Below are positions 8,139-15,005 of a DNA stretch of 17,616 nucleotides, in pieces. The notes beneath the pieces are model-generated. The model was not told where the DNA came from. It did no database searches and was given only the letters and a program-made list of their open reading frames with translations. Within the stretch, counting starts at the first letter, position 1. Each line of letters opens with the position of its first letter. The translations under genes were made by a program, and so were the position numbers. The stretch lies in the NCBI GenBank assembly GCA_001799975.1, contig MGUQ01000050.1, positions 44,288 to 61,903 of the forward strand. The letters are read 5' to 3'. Source of the DNA: Elusimicrobia bacterium RIFCSPLOWO2_01_FULL_54_10 (lineage in GTDB: Bacteria > Elusimicrobiota > Elusimicrobia > 2-02-FULL-39-32).

Positions 8139-8500
8139 GATTTAGCCTCCGTTGGCTTTTCCCCTCCACCGTGGGTGCAGAACGCTATCAGCGTTCGAAT
8201 CCCTCGTGTGGGCGGGGTCCATTTTGTCAATAAAATTGTGTCCGGGCGCTGCGTCCCCTCAACATTGAGGGGGATGAGCGCGCCGGCCGTCATTTTTGAA
8301 GCCGTCCAGTCTTCTTTTTTGGCGTAGGCGTCAAAGCGGTACGCCGTGATTTCCGCGCCGGACGACCGACTTTTGTCTGGGCGGGGCTGGGTTTTGGCGA
8401 TGGTCTGGGTTTGATGCGAAAAGTGCCGGACGGAAGCGAGAGAGGTGAATGAGAAGGCGGTGAGGATGGAGAGACAGAGGAACCGGGTTGGCGATTTCAT
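8135..8500 (-). CDS. Small exported protein, function unknown, coupled to the giant gene
   Basis: I do not recognise this 121-residue protein. It starts MKSPTRFLCLSILTAFSFTS, a clear signal peptide of positive, hydrophobic and small-residue parts with a likely cleavage near LAS (residues 21-23). The rest is polar with many Thr, Lys and Arg, no membrane helix, one Cys in the mature part and the ending GGGEKPTEAKS. ATG 8500 is chosen over an upstream in-frame ATG at 8530 because it begins directly at the signal peptide. A TATAAT-like -10 lies at 8510-8515, so the transcript may have almost no leader. Its stop codon overlaps the start of the giant gene (ATGA), so the two are probably translated together and may act together in the envelope. 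It could instead be only a leader reading frame, but signal peptide and coupling favour a real gene. Confidence 0.7.
   Translation of the reverse strand: MKSPTRFLCLSILTAFSFTSLASVRHFSHQTQTIAKTQPRPDKSRSSGAEITAYRFDAYAKKEDWTASKMTAGALIPLNVEGTQRPDTILLTKWTPPTRGIRTLIAFCTHGGGEKPTEAKS
8146..8150 (-). promoter_or_regulatory. Strong Shine-Dalgarno (GGAGG) of the giant gene
   Basis: GGAGG lies seven bases before ATG 8138, inside the last codons of the upstream small gene. It decides the start of the giant frame and, with the ATGA overlap, suggests both independent and coupled initiation. Confidence 0.85.
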
Positions 8501-8509
8501 GACATGACA

Positions 8510-8539
8510 ATTATAGGACATGGCTCCCAAGCCTGTCTT
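8510..8539 (-). promoter_or_regulatory. Probable promoter of the small exported gene and giant gene
   Basis: Reading the minus strand: AAGACA (8539-8534), 18 bases, then a perfect TATAAT (8515-8510). The expected transcription start falls at 8501-8505, zero to five bases before ATG 8500, so the messenger would be leaderless or nearly so. No Shine-Dalgarno lies at the usual distance from this start. Confidence 0.55.
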
Positions 8540-8546
8540 AAACTTT

Positions 8547-8576
8547 TTGTAACATTCTTGTAAATCTTTTTGTCAG
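8547..8576 (+). promoter_or_regulatory. Three direct heptamer repeats, PhoB/OmpR-family-like operator
   Basis: TTGTAAC (8547-8553), TTGTAAA (8558-8564) and TTGTCAG (8570-8576) recur with 11- and 12-base periods. Heptamers at an 11-base period are the layout of Pho boxes and related OmpR-family sites (consensus CTGTCAT). The site lies between two divergent promoters, eight bases upstream of the minus-strand -35 and about 30 bases before the plus-strand -35, so it could control both. The identity of the regulator is not shown by the window. Confidence 0.35.
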
Positions 8577-8607
8577 GTTTTCCGTACGCGTAGGGAAAAT
8601 CATCAAA

Positions 8608-8636
8608 TTGACATCCTATTTCGAATCAAATACCAT
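8608..8636 (+). promoter_or_regulatory. Promoter overlapping the sixA-like start
   Basis: A perfect -35 TTGACA (8608-8613) is followed after 17 bases by TACCAT (8631-8636), a 4/6 match to the -10. The -10 overlaps ATG 8635, and the expected transcription start (about 8643-8644) falls on the in-frame GTG 8644. If this promoter is the main one, the phosphatase would be translated from a leaderless GTG, three codons downstream of the annotated ATG. Confidence 0.45.
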
Positions 8637-9141
8637 GTGCCCTGTGATCATCTACATTTGGCGGCACGGCAAGGCTGAAAAAGATTCCTTGACGGGCAAG
8701 GATGATGATCGGGCGCTTGCGCCCGAGGGACGAAACGAAGTCATCGACGTTGCGGACTATTGTTTCGTCGTCAAAGGCCTGGAAAAGCCCGAGAAAATCT
8801 TTTCAAGCCCGTTCCTCCGGGCGCGGGAAACGGCGGAGATGATTCAGGGGTTTCTGGCGTGCGAAAAGGGGCTGGAGTTTCTGCCGGCCCTGAAATGCGG
8901 CGCAGCCTTTCCCGCCATGGCGTCGACATTGAGCGCAAAAGCAAAAGATATGAAGTGTTTCGCGGTGGTGGGCCATGTGCCGGACCTTGAAAGCTTGATC
9001 CACGCGCTCATGGGCGGCGGTCCAGCGGCCCCGGTCCATTTAAAGACGGGCGGGATCGCCCAGATTGAAATTGAACGGCTCGCGGAACCTTTCAAAGGCA
9101 AACTTCTACTTTCTCTTAACCCCGAAAGTATATCCGCTTAA
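8635..9141 (+). CDS. sixA: SixA-type phosphohistidine phosphatase
   Basis: This protein of 168 residues belongs to the histidine phosphatase superfamily. Seen: IIYIWRHGKAE (nucleophile His11 in the RHG motif), then ALAPEGRNEV, SSPFLRARETAEMI (the phosphate-binding Arg region) and VVGHVPDLESLI (second catalytic His114). Length and motif order fit SixA, which removes phosphate from phosphohistidine on histidine-containing phosphotransfer proteins in the cytoplasm. ATG 8635 is used here. A TTG at 8608 and a GTG at 8644 are in frame; the GTG gives the N-terminus most typical of the family and matches the predicted transcription start. It is the only plus-strand gene and is divergent from the giant-gene unit. 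A membrane histidine kinase lies in the neighbouring cluster, but any link between them is speculation. Other superfamily members act on small phosphorylated molecules, so the substrate is not certain. Confidence 0.88.
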   Translation: MCPVIIYIWRHGKAEKDSLTGKDDDRALAPEGRNEVIDVADYCFVVKGLEKPEKIFSSPFLRARETAEMIQGFLACEKGLEFLPALKCGAAFPAMASTLSAKAKDMKCFAVVGHVPDLESLIHALMGGGPAAPVHLKTGGIAQIEIERLAEPFKGKLLLSLNPESISA

Positions 9142-9162
9142 TAAATCCCATTTAATAAATCC
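9138..9162 (+). repeat. Short tandem duplication at the end of the sixA-like gene
   Basis: TTAATAAATCC occurs at 9138-9148, including the stop codon, and again at 9152-9162, a 14-base period. It offers a second TAA nearby. It is probably a small slippage duplication with no other visible role. Confidence 0.6.
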
Positions 9163-9195
9163 AAAATTCTCTAAAATTTCTCCTTGTCGCCCAAC

Positions 9196-9258
9196 TTAGG
9201 GGAACCCCCGTTGGTTCTCCGTGAGAAGTCCGGCGCGGAGAAGTAATCGCTAAAAATC
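9196..9258. repeat. Truncated copy of the palindromic intergenic element
   Basis: Bases 9202-9258 match 12687-12743 at 53 of 57 positions; all four differences are transitions. This copy has only the right-hand part of the full element at 12621-12747 and lacks its left terminal repeat. It keeps the hairpin GGGGAACC / GGTTCTCC and the alternative TTCTC / GAGAA hairpin. It lies in the 119-base gap between two convergent genes, where a stem-loop could stop transcription from both sides. Confidence 0.85.
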
Positions 9259-9260
9259 GT

Positions 9261-10058
9261 TTAGGGTAGGATTGCGAAGACTCGGGCGGGAAAGCCGGAG
9301 CCTTTTTCCGGTTTGGGAAATGTGATCACCGCAAGCGCGCCGAATTCCGGCACCTCGTCAGCATTGGCAATCAACCCGATCTGGTAACGATTTTCCCCTA
9401 AAATGTAGGTTTGGGCCGGATATCGGTCATCCGTGACGTCCAGGCCGCAGTCCGTGTTCAGCGTCTCGTGGCCGATGGCAATGATGTTCCGGTCCTGCAC
9501 CAGGAATTTGAGCGCGTCCACGCTCCAGCCGGGATATCTGGCGCGGCCCTTCACATCGGGATTCTCCATCAACAACGGGTCCGGCCAGCGTTTGCCCCAG
9601 TCGTCCCGCTTCACCACAAATGCTCCCGCAGGAATTTTTCCGTATTTGGCTTCCCAGCGCAGAACATCTTTCATATCAAGCGCCGTGTCCGGGTTTTCCG
9701 TTGTGCGCGAGCTGATGTCAATGACCACGAGCGGCGCAATCATTTCGCGCGGAGGGATTTCGTCCACGGTGCGCAGGCCCTGATGGAAATGCGCGGGCGG
9801 GTCCACATGCGTTCCCCATTGTCCGGTGAACGAATATCTTTCCGCCCGGAAACCGTCACGGCCGTACGAATAAAGCTGTTTCACCTGCTGGTTCGGGAAC
9901 CCTTTCCAGTGGGGAATGCCGGGCCTGAATGGGTGCGTCATATCCACAAATTTTTTGCCGGAAAGCGTTTTGTAAATGTCCCAAAGGGAAGGCTCCGCTC
10001 CCGCACAGGGCGCGGCAGCCAAAATGAAAAACAAAAACGGGATAATTCTATTTCGCAT
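9261..10058 (-). CDS. Exported cyclase-family hydrolase (kynurenine formamidase-like)
   Basis: 265 residues with a signal peptide (MRNRIIPFLFFILAAAPCAGA, 1-21), so the enzyme probably acts in the periplasm. The metal motif WGTHVDPPAHF supplies His84, Asp86 and His90, the H-x-D-x(3)-H signature of the cyclase/KynB superfamily. FVDMTHPFRPGIPHW near the N-terminus and IAIGHETLNTDCG later are also family-like. The superfamily includes metal-dependent arylformamidases, isatin hydrolases and polyketide cyclases; the substrate cannot be read from sequence. The start overlaps the last 11 bases of the preceding peptidase-hydrolase gene, so it is the last gene of that operon. Unlike typical KynB it is exported, and no other tryptophan-catabolism gene is near, so a kynurenine role is unlikely. 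Confidence 0.85.
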   Translation of the reverse strand: MRNRIIPFLFFILAAAPCAGAEPSLWDIYKTLSGKKFVDMTHPFRPGIPHWKGFPNQQVKQLYSYGRDGFRAERYSFTGQWGTHVDPPAHFHQGLRTVDEIPPREMIAPLVVIDISSRTTENPDTALDMKDVLRWEAKYGKIPAGAFVVKRDDWGKRWPDPLLMENPDVKGRARYPGWSVDALKFLVQDRNIIAIGHETLNTDCGLDVTDDRYPAQTYILGENRYQIGLIANADEVPEFGALAVITFPKPEKGSGFPARVFAILP

Positions 10059-11304
10059 GTTTTTCTATCCAGCCGACAATGCGTTTTTCCAGTTCCGAGG
10101 GCGCCTGAGGCGAGGCGCGCTGGAACATCTGCACGCCGTGGGCGGGCGAGCTCTTCTGGCGGATGACGGCCAGATTCGCCCGGCTTTTGGCGGCGCGCTC
10201 AAGCACGCCGACGGTGTGGAACGCATATCTGTCACCGGAACTTGCTGCCAGAAGCACCGGCCGCTCCGCAATGGAGCCGGCCAGATCCTCAGTGGACAGG
10301 CCCTGATAATTCAAACCCGGAGAGAGCAAAATGGCCAGGGCCAGCTTTTTATCCGCGGCAAAAGCGCGGAAAGCAATGTTGGCTCCGATGCTGGCTCCCC
10401 CCACTCCGATTCTTTGGCGGGGAATTTTATGCTGGGTGACCAAAAAATCCGCCGCGCGAGCGAGATCGTCCGACATTTTGGAAAAATCCTGGGTTCCGCC
10501 CTGGCTTTTTCCGTGTCCTCGGAGATCAAAATACAGTGCGCCTATTCCCCGCGTTTTGCAATAGCCGGCAAAGGCCTCCCATTCCGGCCGGTTGCTCAAA
10601 TAGCCGTGAAGGAGGATGAGAGTGACCTTTCCGGGAGCGGGCTTGATGAAATCCCCTTCCAGAGTGATTCCGTCAGAGGTTTTGAATGTCACGAGCTCGG
10701 CAAAAGCGGGGCGGGCGAGCAGGACGGCAAGGGCGCATAAAAGGCCAAAAGCCTTCATCATGGATTTGATGACCGCGGAAGTTTTTTCGATCATGGGAGG
10801 GTGAAAAACCGTCCGGGCTTCGGGGGAGCCGGTGAAACGCCAGTGCCAGGGTTCGTAGCTCACGCCCTGCCAGTTTTTGGGCGGAAATGAAAGTTCAAAT
10901 CCAAAATTTCCGGCGTTTATTTTAAGCCAGGCGGAAGCGGGGGTGGATTCAAACGCGGGTTCATCATCCGTTGCGGGGTGATTCTTATCAGCCAAATCAA
11001 AAACGTACCCCGTGTGATGCTCGGAAAATCCCGCCGGAGCCACCCAGAGCTTGCCGCGGCCCCTTCCGTGTCTGCGTTCGGCATCTTCAAAATAATTTTT
11101 CTGGAAATCATGAGTGCGGTGCGATGAAATGACCACAATTCCCACGCCGTCCCGGGACGCGGTGGAACAAAGGCGGATCAAGGCTTCGACGGCCTCCGGC
11201 TGGGCCAGGTAAGTTTTGGACGGATCGCGCGTGATGTTTTTCGGGATTTCAGACAGGGCTTCCTCAGGCGCTACGGAAAAAGGCATATGGAAAACAAATT
11301 TCAT
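10048..11304 (-). CDS. VanY-like D,D-carboxypeptidase fused to an alpha/beta hydrolase
   Basis: 418 residues in two parts. Residues about 1-165 are an M15 zinc peptidase: VISSHRTHDFQ, SEHHTGYVFD (His96, Asp103) and SYEPWHWRF (Glu151, His154) match the VanY family, which removes the terminal D-Ala of peptidoglycan stems. Residues 182-202 are a hydrophobic segment like an internal signal peptide (MMKAFGLLCALAVLLARPAFA). Residues about 203-418 are an alpha/beta hydrolase with LLHGYLSNR, the nucleophile GASIG (Ser305), SGDRYAF (Asp358) and SPAHG (His389). ATG 11304 forms an ATGA overlap with the permease gene; a longer frame upstream is antisense-like noise within the permease. The N-terminal part has no signal peptide, so the peptidase may be cytoplasmic while the hydrolase faces the periplasm. 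This is unusual and may instead mark an internal start near 10761, although I see no Shine-Dalgarno there. Confidence 0.88.
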   Translation of the reverse strand: MKFVFHMPFSVAPEEALSEIPKNITRDPSKTYLAQPEAVEALIRLCSTASRDGVGIVVISSHRTHDFQKNYFEDAERRHGRGRGKLWVAPAGFSEHHTGYVFDLADKNHPATDDEPAFESTPASAWLKINAGNFGFELSFPPKNWQGVSYEPWHWRFTGSPEARTVFHPPMIEKTSAVIKSMMKAFGLLCALAVLLARPAFAELVTFKTSDGITLEGDFIKPAPGKVTLILLHGYLSNRPEWEAFAGYCKTRGIGALYFDLRGHGKSQGGTQDFSKMSDDLARAADFLVTQHKIPRQRIGVGGASIGANIAFRAFAADKKLALAILLSPGLNYQGLSTEDLAGSIAERPVLLAASSGDRYAFHTVGVLERAAKSRANLAVIRQKSSPAHGVQMFQRASPQAPSELEKRIVGWIEKHAK

Positions 11305-12611
11305 CTTTTTTTCAGAATAAAATAAATGGGAATGCCCAACGCAACGATGGCCAGCCCCCAGAGGGAATCTTTGGGATTTTGAACCGCCGTGTTCACCACA
11401 ATCCACCCCATTCCCAGAATGAAAAGAACCGGAAGGACCGGATAGCCAAAACATTTGTAGGGAACCGCGCCCGGGTCACTCGCATTTTTTGAACGCAAAA
11501 TGATGAGGGAGAGGCCGTTGATGGCGGCAAAAAAGACCATGGGAACCGTCACGTAATCCAGAAGCTGGTCGAAGGTTCCGGTGACCGCAAGCAGGCAGGC
11601 CCAGATGCCATGAAACCAGATGGCTTTCGAAGGTGTCGCGAAATTGGGATTGACTTCCCCCGCGGCTTGGGGCAAAAGGCCGCTGCGCGCCATGGCAAAA
11701 ATGACGCGCGGGCCTGTGAGAATTGTGGCCGAAAGGCAGCCGATGACCGAGACCGCGACCATGGCGCCGATCACGTTTCCAACGGTGACTCCAAAAAGCG
11801 CCTGGGAGGCCACCGTCACGATGCGGCTTTTGTTTTCGGGTGTGACAAAGGGCTCGGCGTTGACGGGAAGCGCGTAAAGATAAAGGCAGGCCAGCGCCAG
11901 ATAAATCAGCATCACCAGAAGGCACCCGAAAAAGAGCGAGAAAGGAAGCGTCCGCGCGGGGTCTTTGACTTCACCCGCGACATAAACCGTGGCGTCCCAG
12001 CCGGAATAAGTGTACATGACGGGGATCAGGGCCAGAGGAAACGCGTAAAGAAAAGGCCGCGTGCTTTCAAGGGAGACGCCAAAGTTGGAGAACGAGCCGT
12101 GCCCGACGATAAATCCCGCGAAGATGAGGCCGAAAATCAGGGCCAGTTTGAGCACCATGAAGGAATCCTGAAGCCACGCGCCCTTGAGCACGCCGCGGTC
12201 ATTCACGAACGAGATGAGGAGAATGGAAGCGACGGCAACAGTTTTGGCCACAACCGGGTCCATGATGCCGGCGTATTTGGTGACGCCGATGGCCAGAAAC
12301 GCGGCGGTGCCGGGAATGGTGACTAAACTGGACGAGAACCCTGCTAAAAATCCTAAAAATGGGCCGAAAGCCTGGGTGATATAAACAAATCCTCCCCCGG
12401 CCCGGGGAAACCGCGTGGAAAGCTCGGCATACACAAGGCCGCCCGCAAGAGAGAGTAATCCTCCGACGATCCAGGCGGCAAGAATGGCAGGGGGATGGGG
12501 CAAGGTTTGGTAAATTCGTCCCGCGGTGATGAAAATGCCGATGCCGATCATGTTGCCGGCCACTAGCATGGTGCAGGAAAAAACTCCCAGGTCTCTTTTC
12601 AGTTCAGTCAT
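11301..12611 (-). CDS. APC-superfamily amino-acid permease
   Basis: 436 residues, almost wholly hydrophobic with about twelve membrane helices. The first helix carries LVAGNMIGIGIF, the substrate- and sodium-site signature of the APC superfamily. YAELSTRFPRAGGGFVYI after helix 2 and YSGWDATVYVAGEVKDPART in the middle are typical of the LAT/amino-acid transporter branch. It moves amino acids across the inner membrane, probably by exchange or proton coupling; the substrate is unknown. ATG 12611 has no evident Shine-Dalgarno and lies only ten bases after the terminal repeat of the palindromic element, which therefore forms the whole upstream region of this gene. Its stop overlaps the start of the VanY-hydrolase gene, suggesting that import and peptidase act together, for example in re-use of released D-alanine (inference). 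Confidence 0.92.
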   Translation of the reverse strand: MTELKRDLGVFSCTMLVAGNMIGIGIFITAGRIYQTLPHPPAILAAWIVGGLLSLAGGLVYAELSTRFPRAGGGFVYITQAFGPFLGFLAGFSSSLVTIPGTAAFLAIGVTKYAGIMDPVVAKTVAVASILLISFVNDRGVLKGAWLQDSFMVLKLALIFGLIFAGFIVGHGSFSNFGVSLESTRPFLYAFPLALIPVMYTYSGWDATVYVAGEVKDPARTLPFSLFFGCLLVMLIYLALACLYLYALPVNAEPFVTPENKSRIVTVASQALFGVTVGNVIGAMVAVSVIGCLSATILTGPRVIFAMARSGLLPQAAGEVNPNFATPSKAIWFHGIWACLLAVTGTFDQLLDYVTVPMVFFAAINGLSLIILRSKNASDPGAVPYKCFGYPVLPVLFILGMGWIVVNTAVQNPKDSLWGLAIVALGIPIYFILKKR

Positions 12612-12620
12612 AGTTTTTTG

Positions 12621-12747
12621 ACATGATTTTCAGTGATTGCTTCGAAACGACGTTCGGAGTGGGAGGCTCCAGCGAAGCTGGAGGGAGAACCCCCGTTGGT
12701 TCTCCGTGAGAAGTCCGGCGTGGAGAAGCAATCACTGAAAATCATGT
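12621..12747. repeat. 127-bp palindromic intergenic element with 23-bp perfect terminal inverted repeats
   Basis: The left end (12621-12643, beginning ACATGATTTTCAGTGATT) is the exact reverse complement of the right end (12725-12747). Inside lie CTCCAGC-GAA-GCTGGAG (12667-12683), GGAGAACC / GGTTCTCC (12684-12691 with 12698-12705) and an overlapping TTCTC-CGT-GAGAA (12700-12712). The element fills all but a few bases of the gap between the methyltransferase stop and the permease start. A truncated relative lies at 9196-9258. It has no coding capacity and no clear target-site duplication. It resembles a MITE or a REP/BIME-type repeat. As RNA it would form a long stem that could terminate transcription or stabilise message between two genes read in the same direction. 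Confidence 0.9.
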
Positions 12748-12755
12748 TAATTCAA

Positions 12756-13433
12756 TCATTTCTTTGAGGCTAATATCACCAAATGAGTCGAGCCATAGGT
12801 CCTCAACAGAGCGGACAGCGGTTGCAACATTTTTGCAATCCAGATTTGTGAGAGTAAAATCTTCACGGCCTCCCAATGGCGCACGGCTTTGAACCAGCTT
12901 TCAAACTGATACCACAGACGGTCGTTCAAGTATACAAGTTTTACTATTTTAAATCGTTCTCCGACGAAGCGGATGAACGGATCAAATTTCCCGGGGCGCA
13001 TGTAGTCGCTGAAAAGCACCGTTCCATTCGTTTTCATGAGCCGCTCAATTTCAGACAGGGCTTCGCCGCGGTGGGGTTCGGGGACATACTCATGAATGCC
13101 ATCCGCCACGACCACCAGGTCGAATTTTTCCGCTTGCCTGGGAATTCCCGGGAATTGCGCGGTGAAAAAATGGATTCCCTTGTTTTGTGGCAAGTTTTGA
13201 GCTTTTTGGACCGCGACGGCAGACACGTCACAGGCTGAGACATGGGCCGCAACGGATTTGAGCCGCCGGGTCAGGTGCCCCAGCCCGCAGCCGATGTCCA
13301 AGACATGCTCGAACCGTTTTCCCGTGTTTTTGAGCAATTCCTCGACGGAGCGGTGCCTCAAAATTTCCGCCGCGCGGCCGGAGTAATTCCACGGATCCGC
13401 GTCTTTTTCATAGAGCGTCTGGTAATCATTCAT
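12756..13433 (-). CDS. SAM-dependent methyltransferase, NodS-like
   Basis: 225 residues. The N-terminal YEKDADPWNYSGRAAEI resembles the PDPW segment that opens NodS-type methyltransferases. Motif I is VLDIGCGLGHLT (Asp46 in it), followed by acidic VSACDVS and FDLVVVADGIHEY (motif IV region), so the class I Rossmann fold and cofactor binding are clear. The C-terminal half (from LFSDYMRPGKFDPFI) holds a basic, aromatic helix pair and is less familiar. ATG 13433 is chosen because its frame opens at the conserved region and overlaps the preceding gene by eight bases (ATGAATGA); the frame extending further upstream lies within that gene and is proline/basic noise. The acceptor is unknown; a sugar, lipid or small-molecule target is possible. 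It is the last gene of the envelope-sensing operon, before the palindromic element. Confidence 0.85.
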   Translation of the reverse strand: MNDYQTLYEKDADPWNYSGRAAEILRHRSVEELLKNTGKRFEHVLDIGCGLGHLTRRLKSVAAHVSACDVSAVAVQKAQNLPQNKGIHFFTAQFPGIPRQAEKFDLVVVADGIHEYVPEPHRGEALSEIERLMKTNGTVLFSDYMRPGKFDPFIRFVGERFKIVKLVYLNDRLWYQFESWFKAVRHWEAVKILLSQIWIAKMLQPLSALLRTYGSTHLVILASKK

Positions 13434-15000
13434 CCGCGGGTTTTTCAGGTTCGGCGGGCGCGGGCTCTGCAACTGGCTTTGCAGGCGTGGAAGGCGTACC
13501 TTTGCCGAGGGCTTGCAGAACTTCCCCATGCAGGCGGATAACATCCGGATCTTCGGGCAAAATCATGTAGAGCGTTTCCACCCGTTTCAGGGCCTGGTCA
13601 TATTTCCCCTCCCGCTTTTCCTTGTGCGCCAGCTCGCCCAAAACCAATGTGAGGGAATTGCGGATGATGGAGTTTTCCGGATCCAGCTCAAAGGCGTCTT
13701 CAAGATGTTTGAGGGATTTTTCCAGGTCTCCGCGGGTGAACTGGTCGTTGCCCTTTTGCAAAAGAGTCTGCGCGCGCAGGCTTTTTCTCCCGCGCGTTTC
13801 AAAGAACACGAGGGACAGAGTGAGTCCGAAAAGCACCAGGCCCGTGACCACAAGGATCCAGCTTTCGCGCTTGCGCAGGAAGGTGACTCCTTCCTTGAAC
13901 GAAGGGTATTTTTCCGCGATCGCTTCGAGGTTGCTGTCCGCGTCCTTGTGGATGGAAGGCGGCGGAGGAAATTTGGCGGTCTGTGAATAAGGAACGGCGG
14001 GCGGCCGCAAGCCCAGTTTGGACTCAAGCTTGGAGAGAAGATCGACGGATTTTTCGGAGATGGTGAGCTCCTGGGACGCCTGCGAGCGGACGGAATCCAC
14101 CCAGTCTTCCCGTCTGCGGCGCACGGCTTCCTCATCTGAGATGATTTTTTCCTCCCGGGTGCGCAGGGCCGCTTCCCGTTCAGAACGGTCCCGGGACATT
14201 TTCTCCAGTTCCTGCTCCAGTTCCTTGATTTTGGTTTCGCGAAGCAGGACTTGTTCTGTCAGCCGGATGCGGTCTTCTCCCGACTGCGCGCTGTTTTTCT
14301 CGCGCTCGACGGCTGCCAGGCGGCGCTCTTCTTTCTCAATGTCCAGTTTTTTGCGGGTATCCGCCAGTTCTTCCTGTGCCTTGGCAATCTGGGACTCTTT
14401 TTCGTTCAAAAGATTTTGGATTCCTGCTTTTTCCGTTTCAGAAAATGTTTTGGCGTCGGCCAGCTCCCGCTTGAGTTTTTTGACGGTTTCTTCCAGTTTG
14501 GAGACGTCCTCCAGCTCTGTTTCCCGCCGTGAGAGCAGGTTTTTTTTGATGTCCTCGATCTCAAATTCCCGTCGGGAAGCCTCTTCCTGCCACTTTCTTT
14601 CTTTTTCTTCCCATTCTTCTTTAAGTTTCTGTTTGCCCGCGCGTTCTTCATCCAAATCGAGCTTGAGGGCCAGCATGTCTTTGCGGGCGGATTCCAAATC
14701 CCCTTCCATGCGGGCAAGGTGGGCGTTTAAAGAGCGCTTTTGAAGCTCGAGGGTGGAAAACGACTGCTGGATGATGCCGGATTGCTCGTTCTGCATTTCC
14801 TGGATTTTTTCCCGGAGGCGGCTGGTCTTGAGCGCCTGTTCCTGCAATTCTTTCTCAAGCCGCGCCACCGCTTCATCTTTGGAAGCGACGAGATTTTCCC
14901 AATAGCGCTTTTCCTTTTCAAACCTCTGCTGGAGAGCGCGGAGAGTTTGAGCGTGAATTGCGGATTGGGCTTCTTCGAATGACGGGGCGAGATTATCCAT
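13426..15000 (-). CDS. Coiled-coil, single-TM, TPR protein
   Basis: 524 residues. About 20-320 form a nearly continuous charged coiled coil (repeating Glu/Lys/Arg with Leu spacing). Then come a proline-rich linker (KFPPPPSIH), one membrane helix (381-401, SWILVVTGLVLFGLTLSLVFF) and two or three TPR-like units (about 412-492, e.g. KGNDQFTRGDLEKSLKHLED and KREGKYDQALKRVETLY). It ends in a Pro/Ala/Glu tail (TPAKPVAEPAPAEPEKP). No signal peptide precedes the coiled coil, so it probably lies in the cytoplasm and the TPR part outside, i.e. a type II orientation. TPRs bind proteins; coiled coils act as rods or oligomerisers, so a scaffold linking cytoplasm and envelope is a reasonable inference. ATG 15000 follows the histidine kinase stop by five bases, after a run of A residues and without a well-placed Shine-Dalgarno, suggesting coupled translation. 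Confidence 0.88.
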   Translation of the reverse strand: MDNLAPSFEEAQSAIHAQTLRALQQRFEKEKRYWENLVASKDEAVARLEKELQEQALKTSRLREKIQEMQNEQSGIIQQSFSTLELQKRSLNAHLARMEGDLESARKDMLALKLDLDEERAGKQKLKEEWEEKERKWQEEASRREFEIEDIKKNLLSRRETELEDVSKLEETVKKLKRELADAKTFSETEKAGIQNLLNEKESQIAKAQEELADTRKKLDIEKEERRLAAVEREKNSAQSGEDRIRLTEQVLLRETKIKELEQELEKMSRDRSEREAALRTREEKIISDEEAVRRRREDWVDSVRSQASQELTISEKSVDLLSKLESKLGLRPPAVPYSQTAKFPPPPSIHKDADSNLEAIAEKYPSFKEGVTFLRKRESWILVVTGLVLFGLTLSLVFFETRGRKSLRAQTLLQKGNDQFTRGDLEKSLKHLEDAFELDPENSIIRNSLTLVLGELAHKEKREGKYDQALKRVETLYMILPEDPDVIRLHGEVLQALGKGTPSTPAKPVAEPAPAEPEKPADE

Positions 15001-15005
15001 TTTTT

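Noticed and set aside
8170..8215. tRNA T-arm look-alike (GTTCGAATCC) next to a small palindrome
   Set aside because: The stem flanking TTCGAAT does not pair, there is no acceptor stem or anticodon arm around it, and the bases are inside the small exported gene.
11305..11454. N-terminal extension of the VanY-hydrolase frame
   Set aside because: The extra 50 codons lie within the permease gene, show no family match, and the ATGA overlap at 11301-11304 gives a natural start.
11610..12326. Plus-strand open frames over the permease and over the coiled-coil gene (14018-14743)
   Set aside because: The first is a highly charged antisense translation of membrane helices, the second a Ser/Arg-rich antisense of a Glu/Lys coiled coil. 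Neither has motifs or a ribosome site.
12621..12747. Insertion sequence or attachment site
   Set aside because: The element has terminal inverted repeats but no transposase frame, no clear target duplication, and no integrase or tRNA gene nearby. A non-autonomous repeat is the safer call.
12756..15000. Coiled-coil gene as an SMC-type ATPase
   Set aside because: It has no Walker A or B motif or ABC signature; it is only a coiled coil, a membrane helix and TPR units.
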